NCBI RefSeq assembly: GCF_040807025.1
Contig: NC_090953.1
Location: forward strand, 255,501-319,500
DNA from: Struthio camelus
Lineage: Eukaryota; Chordata; Aves; Struthioniformes; Struthionidae
Length of the DNA: 64,000 nucleotides
Reading direction: 5' to 3'
A program made the translations under genes and the position numbers. Position 1 is the stretch's first letter; each line of letters opens with the position of its first letter. Positions 20,847 to 32,150 of this stretch are shown here, one piece after another. Below the pieces are notes generated by a model, which searched no databases, was not told where the DNA came from, and was given only the letters and a program-made list of their open reading frames with translations.

Positions 20847-20960
20847 CTTTTGAGACAAAAAGGTCGAGGTGTCTGTTTCTCTTGATGCAGTTGGTAATAT
20901 CACAGACTCCTCCTTAAGCAGCAGAGCAGAGGCTTCCTTAGGTGACGGTAATGGCAGCTC
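20847..20960 (-). other. Unassigned exon-like segment, open and frame-neutral
   Basis: 114 nt on the minus strand between TGTTTGTCCTGCAG and GTAAAACAAG. It is open in phase 0 for exactly 38 codons, starting ELPLPSPKEASALLLKEESV. I do not recognise the protein. It lies upstream of TP53BP1 on the same strand. It could be an upstream alternative exon, part of an unannotated minus-strand transcript, or a chance match to splice signals. Confidence 0.35.
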
Positions 20961-23900
20961 CTGCAGGACAAACACATTTCTAAATCAGTCCCAGAGGGTA
21001 AGTGAAACAGCATTTTTTTTTTTTAATACAATGTTCTAAAACCCTGTTTCTAATGTCTAAGTACATTTCTTTGTTAAACTTTTAGTCAGATATTTCTATG
21101 GTCATTTTAAAGTTGGTTTTGTTCATCATTCATTAATGCTAAATTTTAGTGCCAACATAGAAGATTGAAACATTACAAGATTTGTAAATTATTTGATCAC
21201 TTAACCATTATTCAGAGACTGTGTGTTCCAGAAGTGGCAGAACACTGGAAAACATACTAACATCAAACATGGAAGACCACGCAATTTACTGATCTCTTGT
21301 GACCTTCATACAAAGGCTCTTAAAGTTATCTCTCCTCTAATCTAATACATCTATATTCTTGATTTATGATAGAATGACCACAAATAGGCATTCAACATAT
21401 CCACAAAAGCATAAAAGGACAGCTATTAAATCATTCAGGCCTTCCATAGCCTTCCATAGCTAAGACTGCCACAGCAAATAAACTTTCTTCTTGGGCATAC
21501 TTTTCAGTTACTGGCTTACATGTAACTAACTTTAAATACCCCTAACTTATTCAGTAACATAAAATGCACTATGTAACACTGCAATTTACCTATAAGCCTG
21601 GATCACATAGTGTGTCTGCGCTTTCTTTTGGAGAAATCTTAAAATTACTTCATGGCTTTACTGAGCTAGGAAAGCCATGATAGGCATGCACACAGTTATG
21701 GTGGAAAGTGTAATTTTGTGGCTTCTTTGAACTGTTTGGTGAGGCTACTGGCAACCTGTACAGTTCAGATTGCAAAATTATTCATAATATTCCATTTTTG
21801 CTCATTTTTATGCTTGTGTTTTGCCTGAAATTATTGCACACAATGACTACGCATGATAATTTCATAGGCACTTAGATCCTACTCTTGATCAGAACTGCAA
21901 AGCGTTCCAAATTTCACAGGAGGCATTCAGTATCTTGCAATGGAAGATACTGAATGGACAGTGGAAGGAGTGCTGCTGTGATAGATCAACCACAGGTTAC
22001 GGATCAATAGAAGAAGCAGCAGTTTGGTCAAACTGAAGGCCTTAGCGTTCTGATTCCCCTCCCGGGAATATTTTACAATGCAGCCTCAAAGCTGCAGTAT
22101 AAATGGCAACACAACTCCAACTATCTCTAAATGGAAGCATTATCAAAGTTGATGCCACAAGTAAGGATGGGTGTGATCTCACCACGAGGTTTTGTCAAGG
22201 CCATGTGTAAGAAGAACAAAGTACATTTAGGAAGTCACCTATTTTTCTCATCTACTTAGCAAGTGTCACAGCCAAAATGAAATTTTACTTTACTTTGGTT
22301 AAAGGCATTAACCTTATTCAGATGCTGCCATAGGTCTCTAGTTTCCAGAAGTATATTTATTCATAAGGATATTTTTATTTTCCTTTAGCTAGGGAGGACG
22401 GAATGTCACCATTCCAGGCTAATGGACTGAGAAATTGAAATTGTGTAGATTGATCTTCCTCTGATAGTCTGAAGACCCTTTTCATTCTATTTTGAGCCTA
22501 CTTGTTTTAATCCATTTTTATGATAGTTGTTTAGCTGTGATTCATAGCCTCTCATTGTTGAGAGGTACTCCTTTTTGTCTGCTTTTGCCACCTCTCTTCC
22601 TCTAACGTTTGTCAGGACCAGTAATGTCTGTACTCAGCCCGGTCAGCTCATGATACTTCATGAAGGTGCTGGCTACTGCTGCAATGCGTGGAAGCAGAAG
22701 TTTGCACCATAATTGCTATAAAGATCTATCATATAGATCCAAAGTGTGGATTTATAGGGGAAAGGAGGAACTTAGGCTAGAAATCCCTCCTTTTGCTGCC
22801 TGATGCTGCGCACACACTCTAGGACTCACAAAGAACAACCATATGGCTGCACAGCTATGCCATCTCTACTGTGACCACAGACAGACCCAGTCACATCAGA
22901 AACCAATAGAAATTGAATTATTCTATCATTTGCTGGTACTGTAGAGGAATGCAAACTGATCATATCACAACAAGACCTTTCTAATTGTAAACAGTCTTCC
23001 CTAGGGGTTCTAGTCCCTGTGGAACAGAACCAGGCTTGGATATTCTTTTTAAGCTTTCACCCCAGTTTGCATGTATCCTGTTTCTTTTTCCTATGGCAGA
23101 AAGCCAGCTGGAGGAGCCTCTCTGCACTGCAGTGAAAAGCTGCAGCTCTGGAAAGCTATGATGTCAAAAATAAGCAGCAAGATTAAGACTGAATCATTTG
23201 AAAACAGAAGGTATTTCTACCAGCTGGTATGAAAAAATTGGAAAATCTTTTATCTTCATGTTTTCCCTCCATGATCTGTAACCCTACTTTCAAGGTAGCA
23301 TTTAATGTACACTGGTATTTATCTGCAGGTTTATCTCTTTATTCACATATTTACCTGTTTCAATGCAATCCCTTGAGACAAACTAATAATTGCAAGTTTA
23401 AACACACAAAAATAAATTAAACCCTTTTCCAGCCCTAATTCTCTGTGTTTACAACATTTATTTCATAAAGATCATGCCCAGTGGTGTCACCACAATTTCA
23501 AGTGAGAAAGACTTATTGCATCACACCCTTATTTGTCTGCTTAGAGCTAGGGCACCTTCTGATTACAGCTCTCAACCTGAGAAAGCTCTATAAGCTAGTA
23601 ACATCAGTAGCAGCCTGCAGGGAAAATTATTCTAGAATTTTCCCCCTTTCGGTGGTTGTTTTTTCCCCTGATTATCTTACTGTCAGAGTCTCATGACACT
23701 ATAGATTTTCAGATTCATATATGCTTGCCAAAATGCTGACTGTCTGAACCTCCTGAGGTTTCAACTGTGTCCTCGCTGCAGGCTTGGCAGGTCAAAACAA
23801 AACAAAACAAATAAAGAAAACAAGACAAGTGCTCCCCCCCCCTCCTCCCCCAAGTGAAGAGACTGGTTTCTCTACCCATCATGCCTCCTAAGCTGTAACT

Positions 23901-24740
23901 CATCTCTATGGGAATCTTGCAGACTGCAGGGGGCAGAACTTGACACTGTTTTAGGAAACACTGCAAATTATTAGGGACTTAAATCGTATTTTACAATAGC
24001 TGGGTTGTTTTTTGTCTGAGCTATATCAACACAGGATAGAGCTCCATTTCTTTGTCAGAAGAGACCTGGGTTTTCTATCTGAAACTACGCCTTGATGGCT
24101 TTCCCTTGTTCAGTATTCAGAAGGCTGATACTTTGAGCTTGCTCAGCTATTTCAGATGCTGCATTGAAGCACTCTGAAGATGTGGGCAGTTAGCCTGTTA
24201 GTGGTACGGGCCTGTGGCCTGAACTGAGGCCCTGGCACCTGTTCTGCTTCTAGCCTCTCTGCTCACCCTCAATGTTAAGAGCTTCTGTTTACACAGCAGT
24301 TGACAGCTCACAACAGTTTTACACTGGATACTGACCAGGTTCAGAGACTTTTCCTGTATCTCATATTTCTGGAATCTAGGCAATATCAGCACTTATCATT
24401 GGAGATCATTACACTTATTTCAACAGGGAAAAGAACAATCAGGAAGAGATGGAGATCTAACTGTTCTGCTTACTACCGAGGGGTAGAGAAGAAAGACAAG
24501 TTAAATGTTGACTCCAAATCTCGTCATCTTTCAGCACTGCCAGTTTCTGTGATTTTACGGTGGACATTGCAATCACCTAATATGAGGCGTTTAAAAATCT
24601 CAGTGGATTTCTACATTTAAGTAACTCTCTAGCAGTATTGGTGGCAGGAAAAAAAAAAAATCCAAGACAGCCTGATGGCTCAAAATCAAGCAAGTAAACT
24701 ACCCACCCCTCCAAATGATTCTTTTAAAGCCCCAGAGCCT
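20961..24740. other. Intergenic region upstream of MAP1A
   Basis: About 3.8 kb of AT-leaning DNA with a short direct repeat (GCCTTCCATA twice near 21,440), a C-rich run near 23,836 and an A-tract near 24,650. No gene or known repeat recognised. Confidence 0.6.
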
Positions 24741-25225
24741 GGCTCACGGTTTTGAGCACCTGAGCGCAGCAGCTGCGCTGCCTCTTCTCCTCCTGCCAGG
24801 AGGAGGAGGGAGGGCAGCTCCCGCCGGGGACCCGACGGCCCGGCTCCCCTCTCCGGCCTCGCTCAAGGCCGGCTGTCCCGCCAGCGCTAGCGGCGTGCTC
24901 CGCGCCCGAGAACAGCCCGCCGCCCGCCAGGCCGCGCAGCCGGCACCGGGGACCGCCCGAGCCGGGGGAGCGCGGGGCCGGCTCGGAGCCGGGGCCCTGA
25001 GCGGGCGGCGGGCGGCGGGCGGCGGCGGGGGCCCCTCGGGCCCGGCAGCGCCGCGAGCGCAGGGGCGCGGCGGGGGCGGAGCTGTCACCCAGAGGCCACG
25101 CCCCCCACCGCCTCTCCTCCGCAGTAGCGCGAGACCACGTGCCGGCCCAGCCAATCGGGGAGGCGCCCAGGGCTCTTTAAGAGCCGTGCGCCAGTCGCCG
25201 CGCGCTGCAGTGGCGGCAGCCGGGC

Positions 25226-25269
25226 GTTACCATGGAGACGGCGGCGGCCGGGCCGGTTGCCACGGAGAC
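25226..25269 (+). promoter_or_regulatory. Two X-box-like (RFX) motifs across the MAP1A start codon
   Basis: GTTACCATGGAGAC (25,226-25,239) and GTTGCCACGGAGAC (25,256-25,269) both resemble the RFX X-box (GTTNCCATGGNAAC), 30 bp apart. The first contains the initiator ATG. Their binding activity is inferred from the motif only. Confidence 0.45.
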
Positions 25270-25394
25270 GGCAGCGCCCTGGCTGCCGGGCGGGCGGCGC
25301 GGCCGGGAGCGGCGGAGACACGCGCTGCTCGTGGTGATCGGCGAGATCGGGACGGAGCCGGAGCGGGGGGCGCTGCGGGGCGCCCTGGAGCGCG
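25232..25394 (+). CDS. MAP1A: MAP1A coding exon 1
   Basis: 163 nt from the ATG to a GTGAGG donor, ending in phase 1 after ...GALERG. The first 17 residues contain a small repeat (METAAAG / ATETAAP). The RRGRERRRHALLVVIGEIG segment leads into the conserved MAP1 N-terminal domain. Confidence 0.92.
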
Positions 25395-28300
25395 GTGAGG
25401 GGCGCGGGGCGGGGCGCCCGCTGCCGCGGCCCGGAGCGGGGAAGGAGGGTGGGAGGCGCGGACAGCCCGCGCGGGCGGCGCTCGGCTCCGGCTCCGGCCG
25501 CCGCAGCGGGTGCCGGGCCGCGGCCCCGGAGGCCCGGCCGCGCCCGGGCAGGGGCGCCGCCGCCCGCCTGCAGCCCCCGGGCCGCGGCAGGGCCGGCGCT
25601 GGGCCCGGGCGACGGAGCGGCTAGCGTGGCCCGGGGTGGCAGTGACGGGTGGAGGCCTCGGCTGACGGGGACGGTCCCTGCTGGGTTCGGAGAGCTGCCA
25701 GACGTGGGGCTGCCCCTTGTGGGGCTGCCTGCGGAGTTAACGTGCGTGGGTGGTGGTACCGATCCCTGGAGCCACCGGAGTCGCCTCTCAAGGCAGGAAG
25801 AACCCAGTGAAAGATGGTATCGGTAGAGAGTGAATTGTGCTTCTGTTCCTGCAGGCTGCTGTACCTGCAAACCTTCAGGCCATAAACTGCTGTGCCCTTT
25901 TTCCCCTGAGACCCTCTTATTCTCATTAGTGGGATGCAGTTAACAGTGTTTTTGAATGTCAAAGCTTGAAGATGTTTTACGGTTCAAAACCCAAATTTCC
26001 ATCTTATTAGTTGGGTGGTTTGTCTGGTGAGAGTGGCTCCTGCAGTGCGAAGGGACAGCTGCAAGCAGGCCTGCCCGTGTGAGGAGCTGGCTGTGTAGAC
26101 CTGAGCGGCTGAGGGAGGGCAAAGCACAATGGAGAAGTTAACTACTTCAGGAATGACAGAGCAAGAAGCGACTGCCAGAGCATTTTGCTTGTTTATTGTT
26201 GTCTATATTGTGGTAGTGTCCAGAGGCCTTTGCAAAGAATCTCTGCACATATTAGATGCGGTGTAGCTTAAAAGGGGGTGGGGAGGAAAGAATGGCAGTT
26301 CTCACTTTCTGGCAGTTTCTGATGTTTCCTAAGGAAAATGATAAAGCAGATTATAGAAATGTCCTTGAGGTCCTGATGCAGCTGCTGTTCTAGTAAGCAA
26401 TTTAGTACACTTCTGAGATATAAAGTAACAGCCCTGTAACCATGCAGGCCCTTAATTTTTCCCTGTTTCCAAGATATACTGGTTTAAAAGATGGCAATGC
26501 TAACAGTTGTAAGCATTGCCCAAATGGCATTTTTGGGAGATGCTTTTGTGACTGTTTTCCTCCCAAATATGTGGACTATGCAACTTTAAGAAGGGGATGT
26601 AAAAATGACAAGTCTTGTCCATTTTCTCTACTCCAGCATCTTCTCCATCAATCTTTGCTGGCAGACCGCTTAGCGGCTACTATCATAGCGGTGTTTCATT
26701 CAATTTTCAGTAGGGGTAGATCAGATGAGACCATCTGGCCACTGAAAGCTCTGCTTTGAAGGGCTGCTGCTGCTGTCTGCACAACAGACTTTGCAACATA
26801 AATGTGCAAGTGCAGCAGCACAAGCAAGTTCTGGTTAGTTGCCTGTCCAGGAGCCTACTGAAATTCTGTCAAGTGCAAGCACCTCTCTGCATAAGAGTCA
26901 CTTGAGCAGGAGTATTGGTAAGTTACTAACTAGTAGAAGCAAACAGCTGTGGGAGCTAGGACCCGGGCTTTCAGACCTTCCTCTGTCGCTGACTTGGAGT
27001 ATAGCCTCCAGCAAGCCGTACAATTGGTTTCCCCACTGTGAAATGGGGGAATGAGATGATCTTGAAATAGACTGAGATCTCAAAGTTAGGATTAATATAA
27101 ATATTAATAATCTTCAGATTCTTAGGAATATTAGGAACTTGAGGTCTTAATCTATGTATAGACCTTGAATTATCCTAATGCCTGAGACAGCTATACTTCT
27201 AACTCAGGGAGTTCTAGAAATGTGAAATGGTACATACGTTACCTCTCCCCCTTTTAAGGGGTAGCTTGCTGGAGAGGATTCACATGAGATTTGTTTAAGG
27301 TAGAGCAGCCTGCTGAGCAGAGGACTTAATTTCCTCAGGAGACAAAGAAGTATGAATAACAACAACATGTTTCTGCCCTTCAAAAAAGCATTTTTCTCTA
27401 ACTTTGTTAGCATAGTAAGGGGCTTACAGCTGTGATCAAAATTGGATAAACCAAGTTTGCAAACAACATTGGTGCAAAATGTTACATGCTATACATCTGA
27501 GCTAGATACTACCCTTTTTTGAAAGGATAAAAGGTTAGTCTTTGCTTTGTACCACTCTTCTGCTCCTGTCAGGCCCTGTCTGCACAGACATTCCAGGGAG
27601 AGATTATTGAAAAGTGACTCAATCTCTTGCCCTGGCTATTCCAGAAAGCTTTTTCAAGGTTCTTCTGATATTGCTTGGTTCAGGGGAATGGAATAGGGGG
27701 TACAGGATTTTGTGGGAAGCTGCTTGTTCCCATGCTCAGTGCTGCTTAGGTGGTACCATTGTGTATTTGTGGGAGACTTGAACAACACTTATTCTGAAAT
27801 GCAGTCAAACAAATATTAATTTTTATGTTCTGGTGTGACTTTTTGCAATATTAAAACAATATCGGGAAGAGTAAATCTGGTATTAAAGGAACTGCCAAAT
27901 CTTATAAGCCTATTATCTCAGCAGGAAATAAAGTTTACAAGGGCATAAGGAAAAATGAGAAACTGGTGAGTCACATGGTACCTGACTGGAGCTGTGCACG
28001 TGCAAAGAAAGTGGGCCTTTAGAAACCTTGGTATGGTGTAGTCTGCACTTTTGTATGAGGAGGTTGTAGAGGATGATAATTGGCAAGGACAATGTTCTGG
28101 GTCAGGCGCTGTAGGATGAACAAGTAAAATTCTGGCAAGTGGGGAGAGATTAGGAGTGACTTCAGACTACATGGGGGAGGGGAAGCTGAACAAATTTTAA
28201 GTAGGAAAATGAGTGAGATGGGAACTTTGTTCTTCCCTTTCCTAGCTCTGAAAGAGGATATCTCCTTTCTGCATCCTAGAGGATGTAGCAGTACCTCATG

Positions 28301-29967
28301 AATGTCTATTGCTGCAGTAGGACACCGTGACTCTGACACAGCAGCTAGCATCAGCAGGATGTGCCCTGCAGAGTGCCACCTTGTTCCCTTCCAGGTTAGA
28401 ATGCTAATCAGCACTGTATCAAGAAGCACTTACATTGAACACTTTTGTACAAGACACTGTGCTTTCCAAAAGTATTTCACAGAAAACTCATTCTGTCTAC
28501 CTTTCTCCTTTCCTCTCCTTTATCACATGATTTATTTGTTCCTGTCCTGTGTCCAAACTGAAAGGAATAGATATTCTGTGACACTGAAGTTAGTGGTAAG
28601 TTCTCCTGATATTCTATGTTCTGTTTTTATAGACTCTGCAGTGTAAACTGTCATGTAATAGGTTAGCTATATTACTCTGGTGTCTTTTGTGACCAGAGAC
28701 AAACTAAGAGCAAAGTTATCTTGAGTTGTTATGGATGCTGCAGGCCTTCAGACCACTGAAATGTGTGATGAGTTGGTTACTGGCTCCTGGGTTGTGTAGA
28801 GAGCTGGAGTTTGTATCCTAGAAGAAACTGTTTCCCACCGCTTGCCAGCGGTGATTATTGTGCTATATCGAGTTACTGTGCTGAAGAACTAGAATTGCAG
28901 TAACTGGGAATGGTCCCTCCATGAAAGGCAACATACTTCGCTTGGAAAGAAGGCAGGTATAAAGTTTTATTGGTTGTGCATCTGATATTTTATGCAAGAG
29001 AAAATGCCTCCAGAAGATGGCAGAAGAACTCTTGGCAAGGACACTATTAATAAACATTGGAGTTTAAATTCTTGTTTCAGGTGACTCTTGGAGCTCTGTG
29101 GCATTGGCCTTCAACAGCTGTACTTCAGCAGGCAGCAGCTTGAGAGGCTAGAGTAGTAATTCATGCTGATATTCTGTTTTCCTTGGTAGTACCCAGTGCT
29201 GTAGTGTTTTGTATCATCCAGAATAGATGACTGTTCGCACTGATGTCTGAAGGTGACTTGCATGGCATGGTGCCACTTGCTCTGGGAGCAGACACTACTT
29301 CCTGCTGTGATATGAAGGTGATTAGCTTACAAAGATTACGTAGATTAAAGAGCAAATTCAGAGGATCTCAGGGGGATCAGGGCCCTCTGAAGGAGTGATT
29401 GGCAGAGGGAGCTGGGTGGGGGGCTTTTGTGACTTGGAGGAGGCACAGGCTATAAGACTGTAGAAGCTGGTATGTCTGAGCTGATTGGTAGTCTCACCAT
29501 CCAGTAGACCGTTTCTACCAGTGGCCAGTGCTGGATACTGCAGAAGATGTAAAACTACCGTAATGTGTTTGCTTGCTTAGGCAGTCGTGTAATTTATTTA
29601 GCCACTCTTCCTTGTAGTTTGCTAGTATCACTTAGGTGGAGCTTTACTTGAATGAAGATTTGCTTATTGCGCTTACTTCAGGGATGGACGTTTTGTGACA
29701 GGCATGTATCTTATGACCCTAAGCTTCTGAAGACTTTTGCAGTTCTAAACATGCTCTTTAGGATACGCAGGGATCAGTCATGCTCTTCCTGTTGATTCTA
29801 CTGTCTCCAATTCTGATTTTTGTAGTAAATGTAATAATGGCTCACTCTTCTCTCTTGTTGGGCAGGAATTCGTTCCTGGAATATTAATCTTCTGTCCTGT
29901 GACCTGAATGAGCAACTCCGACTCTTTGTAACCCGGCACCTGGCTCAATTTTCTTCAGAAGTCCAAG
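25232..29967 (+). CDS. MAP1A: MAP1A, first two coding exons of the long form (partial)
   Basis: MAP1A is a large neuronal microtubule-associated protein. Its precursor is cleaved to a heavy chain and light chain LC2, and it stabilises dendritic microtubules (family knowledge). Seen here: two plus-strand exons join in frame to give METAAAGPVATETAAPWLPG, then HALLVVIGEIGTEPERGALR, GALERGIRSWNINLLSCDL and NEQLRLFVTRHLAQFSSEVQ. This matches the MAP1 family N terminus; the remembered MAP1B has YLLVVVGEI, LGIRSWDTNLIE and LKLFVSRHSARFSPEV. Position next to divergent TP53BP1 indicates MAP1A rather than MAP1B. Exon 2 ends in phase 1 and the gene must continue. The conserved GQ-HHRSD-LETVVL block expected next was not found before base 64,000. 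The ATG sits in a strong context (ACCATGG). Confidence 0.92.
25395..29865 (+). other. MAP1A intron 1
   Basis: 4.5 kb. The first 230 bp are still CpG island; the rest is ordinary AT-leaning intron. A segment near 26,705-26,750 vaguely recalls a CR1 3' end. No exon or RNA gene recognised. Confidence 0.75.
29866..29967 (+). CDS. MAP1A: MAP1A coding exon 2
   Basis: 102 nt between CTTGTTGGGCAG and GTGAGC, phase 1 to phase 1. It encodes GIRSWNINLLSCDLNEQLRL and FVTRHLAQFSSEVQ, clearly homologous to MAP1B exon 2. It shows a normal coding pattern with no stop. Confidence 0.95.
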
Positions 29968-30999
29968 GTGAGCTTTTTAGTTTATCAGCACTAATTATTA
30001 ACTTTTCTGGATTTGAAAAGATCTAGAACAAAGCTGATTCCAGTTTAGAATACCAGATTCAGTTAGTGAGTTGTCTGCCCAGGATTCTGCAATCTCAAGA
30101 GTCTGCTGGAATTCAACTTAAAATAACAGATATTATTACTAATGTGAATGGAGTGAATAGAAACATATGCTATTTAAAAGCCTACTAACCTAGTAAGTTA
30201 GAATGTGTCTGTCTTCGTACTTTATTCAGGTAGCGCGATATAGTTTTACTTAAGTCATTTCTTATCAATCTTTTTCTTTGGGGTTTTAGAATACACCTCT
30301 GCATGCATAAAGCATGTGAAGAGTGGTGTTTAAGACTAATCAAATGACTTTCAAAATCACTTTTTTGGAAGGCCTATCTCCCTTTCCTAAGAGGAAGAAT
30401 GATGAGTAGGAGCCTTATAAAAATGCTATTAACTCTTAAAGCATGCTTGCCTAGCTTATAAAAAGGCTTGGACTCTAGGCTGCTGTGTTTGTGTAACATA
30501 TGTTAAAGTTTCTGCAGTAAGCACAGATGACACTGCTGCAAAATCTTTTTAAGCAAGAACAGCTTATAGCTCGCTGAACCTCTTTAAGACTCCTGTAAAA
30601 GCATATGAGTATATTTTCCCGTTTGGAAGGCTGTTTTTCTAATGGATAGCTGCGAAAAGATACTTGGACTCTTCTCCAATCTGCTACTGATTTAAATTTC
30701 CTGTGACTTTTTTACCGTGGGGATAAAGTCTTCCTCCTTGCAAAGCAGTGCGCGTGTGTTACATATGGGATTAAAATACTGTGTATTAAGCATACTAGTT
30801 GAGGGACTAAGCTGAGGATCTGTGAATTTCAAGCAATTATGACAGAGGCTGTGATATAAACAGACTGAGCACTAACAAGTCACTAAAAGTATATCATCAC
30901 CCAAGATTTCTTAGAACTTGGGGTGACATATCTTGATTAATAGCAACATGAATCTTCACTTAAAACTTCCTTGGCTCTTGAAGAGCAGTGGGTGATGAA

Positions 31000-32150
31000 T
31001 GTGATGTCAGACTTCAAAAGAAGGTTCCAGCAGGGATCCAGTAAATTGCAGGCCTACAAAGAAAGTGTCAAGTCTACTGGGCAAATCAGTAGAAACTATA
31101 ATAAGACAGAATTAGTGGATACCTGCAGAAATAATCTACCTGAGAAGTCACCATTCATGCTTCAAAGTGAAATCCTTTTCAAATGTCTTGAAGCTCTCTG
31201 AAGGACACAGCAAACATGCAGATAAGAGTGATTTAATCTACCTGTCAAAAATATTTTGGAAATCTGAGTCCTTCACAAAGGCTGTTTAAAGAAGCCGATT
31301 AGCCAGGGAGTAAGAGGACAGGCTTTGGTATGCATAAGTAACTAAATGAAAGATGGGTAAACTGGGGTTTTGGTGTAAATAGCAGCTCCTTCAATGGAGA
31401 GAGAGTGCCAGCTGAATTCCACAAGAAGGGTGAGCAGTGAGGTAACAGTCTGCTGATAATGCAAAGTCATTGAGGGTGGTAATGATGACTCCTGACTGAA
31501 GAATTTAAGCTACATAAGGTAATGCGTATATGCAAAAAGACCAGTCCTAGCTTCAGATATAAGAGTGGGTTCTGAGCAGACCCTTACCACTGGGGAATGA
31601 GATCCTGTGGTTATGGTACGGTTTATGGAAACATCAATTCAGTGCTTGGCAGCAATCAAAACAGGTCAAATGTTAGGAATTATCAGGTGAGGAGCAGAGA
31701 CCAAAACAAAGAGCATTATGCCACTGTATAATGGTTCCCACATCTTGAATACTGTGCAGTTCTGGTCTCCTTATCTCAAAAGAATATGGTAGGATTGTGG
31801 TAAAGTATGGAGGGGTAACAAAGATGGTCAGAGGTCTGGAATAGCTTTCATTCAAGAAATAATCAAGTAAGCTGAGACTTTCCAGTTTGGGCAAGAAATG
31901 ACTAAGATGATCAGGAAGTAGGAGGCATTAAATGAAACTAGTGGAAGCCATGTTCAAAAGAAAAGATGATTGCATGCATATGAAACAGGTGGTAGACCTG
32001 TAGAACCTACCCGCACAACACCCTTTAGCAAGAAGCTTGTATGGTTCCAAAAGATTGGATAAATATTTGAAAGCGATCCTTTGGGCTTTTCTAAAAAGAT
32101 AACCCAAAGCAGACACAGGAAATATTTTGAATTAAATAATTGGTGGCTGA
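31000..32150 (+). mobile_element. Degraded CR1-like LINE
   Basis: The stretch around 31,740-31,900 reads ACTGTGCAGTTCTGGTCTCC, 'aacaaagatggtcagaggtctggaatag' in pieces, and 'aagctgagactttcc'. This follows the pattern of the CR1 3' region (gtccagttctgggctcc, aagatgat...ggactggagcatct). It is heavily mutated and its edges are uncertain. Confidence 0.65.

Larger units (their letters stand above)
24740..25620. promoter_or_regulatory. Third CpG island: MAP1A promoter and first exon
   Basis: A CpG-dense island covering MAP1A exon 1. Upstream of the ATG are an E-box CACGTG (25,136-25,141), a CCAAT box (25,151-25,155) and a TATA-like CTTTAAG (25,175-25,181). These are ordered and spaced as in a core promoter, placing the likely start site near 25,205-25,210, about 25 bp before the ATG. 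Confidence 0.85.

Noticed and set aside
24715..25870. Additional long frames on both strands around the MAP1A first exon
   Set aside because: Only the METAAAG frame joins exon 2 and matches the MAP1 family. The others are CpG-island artefacts.
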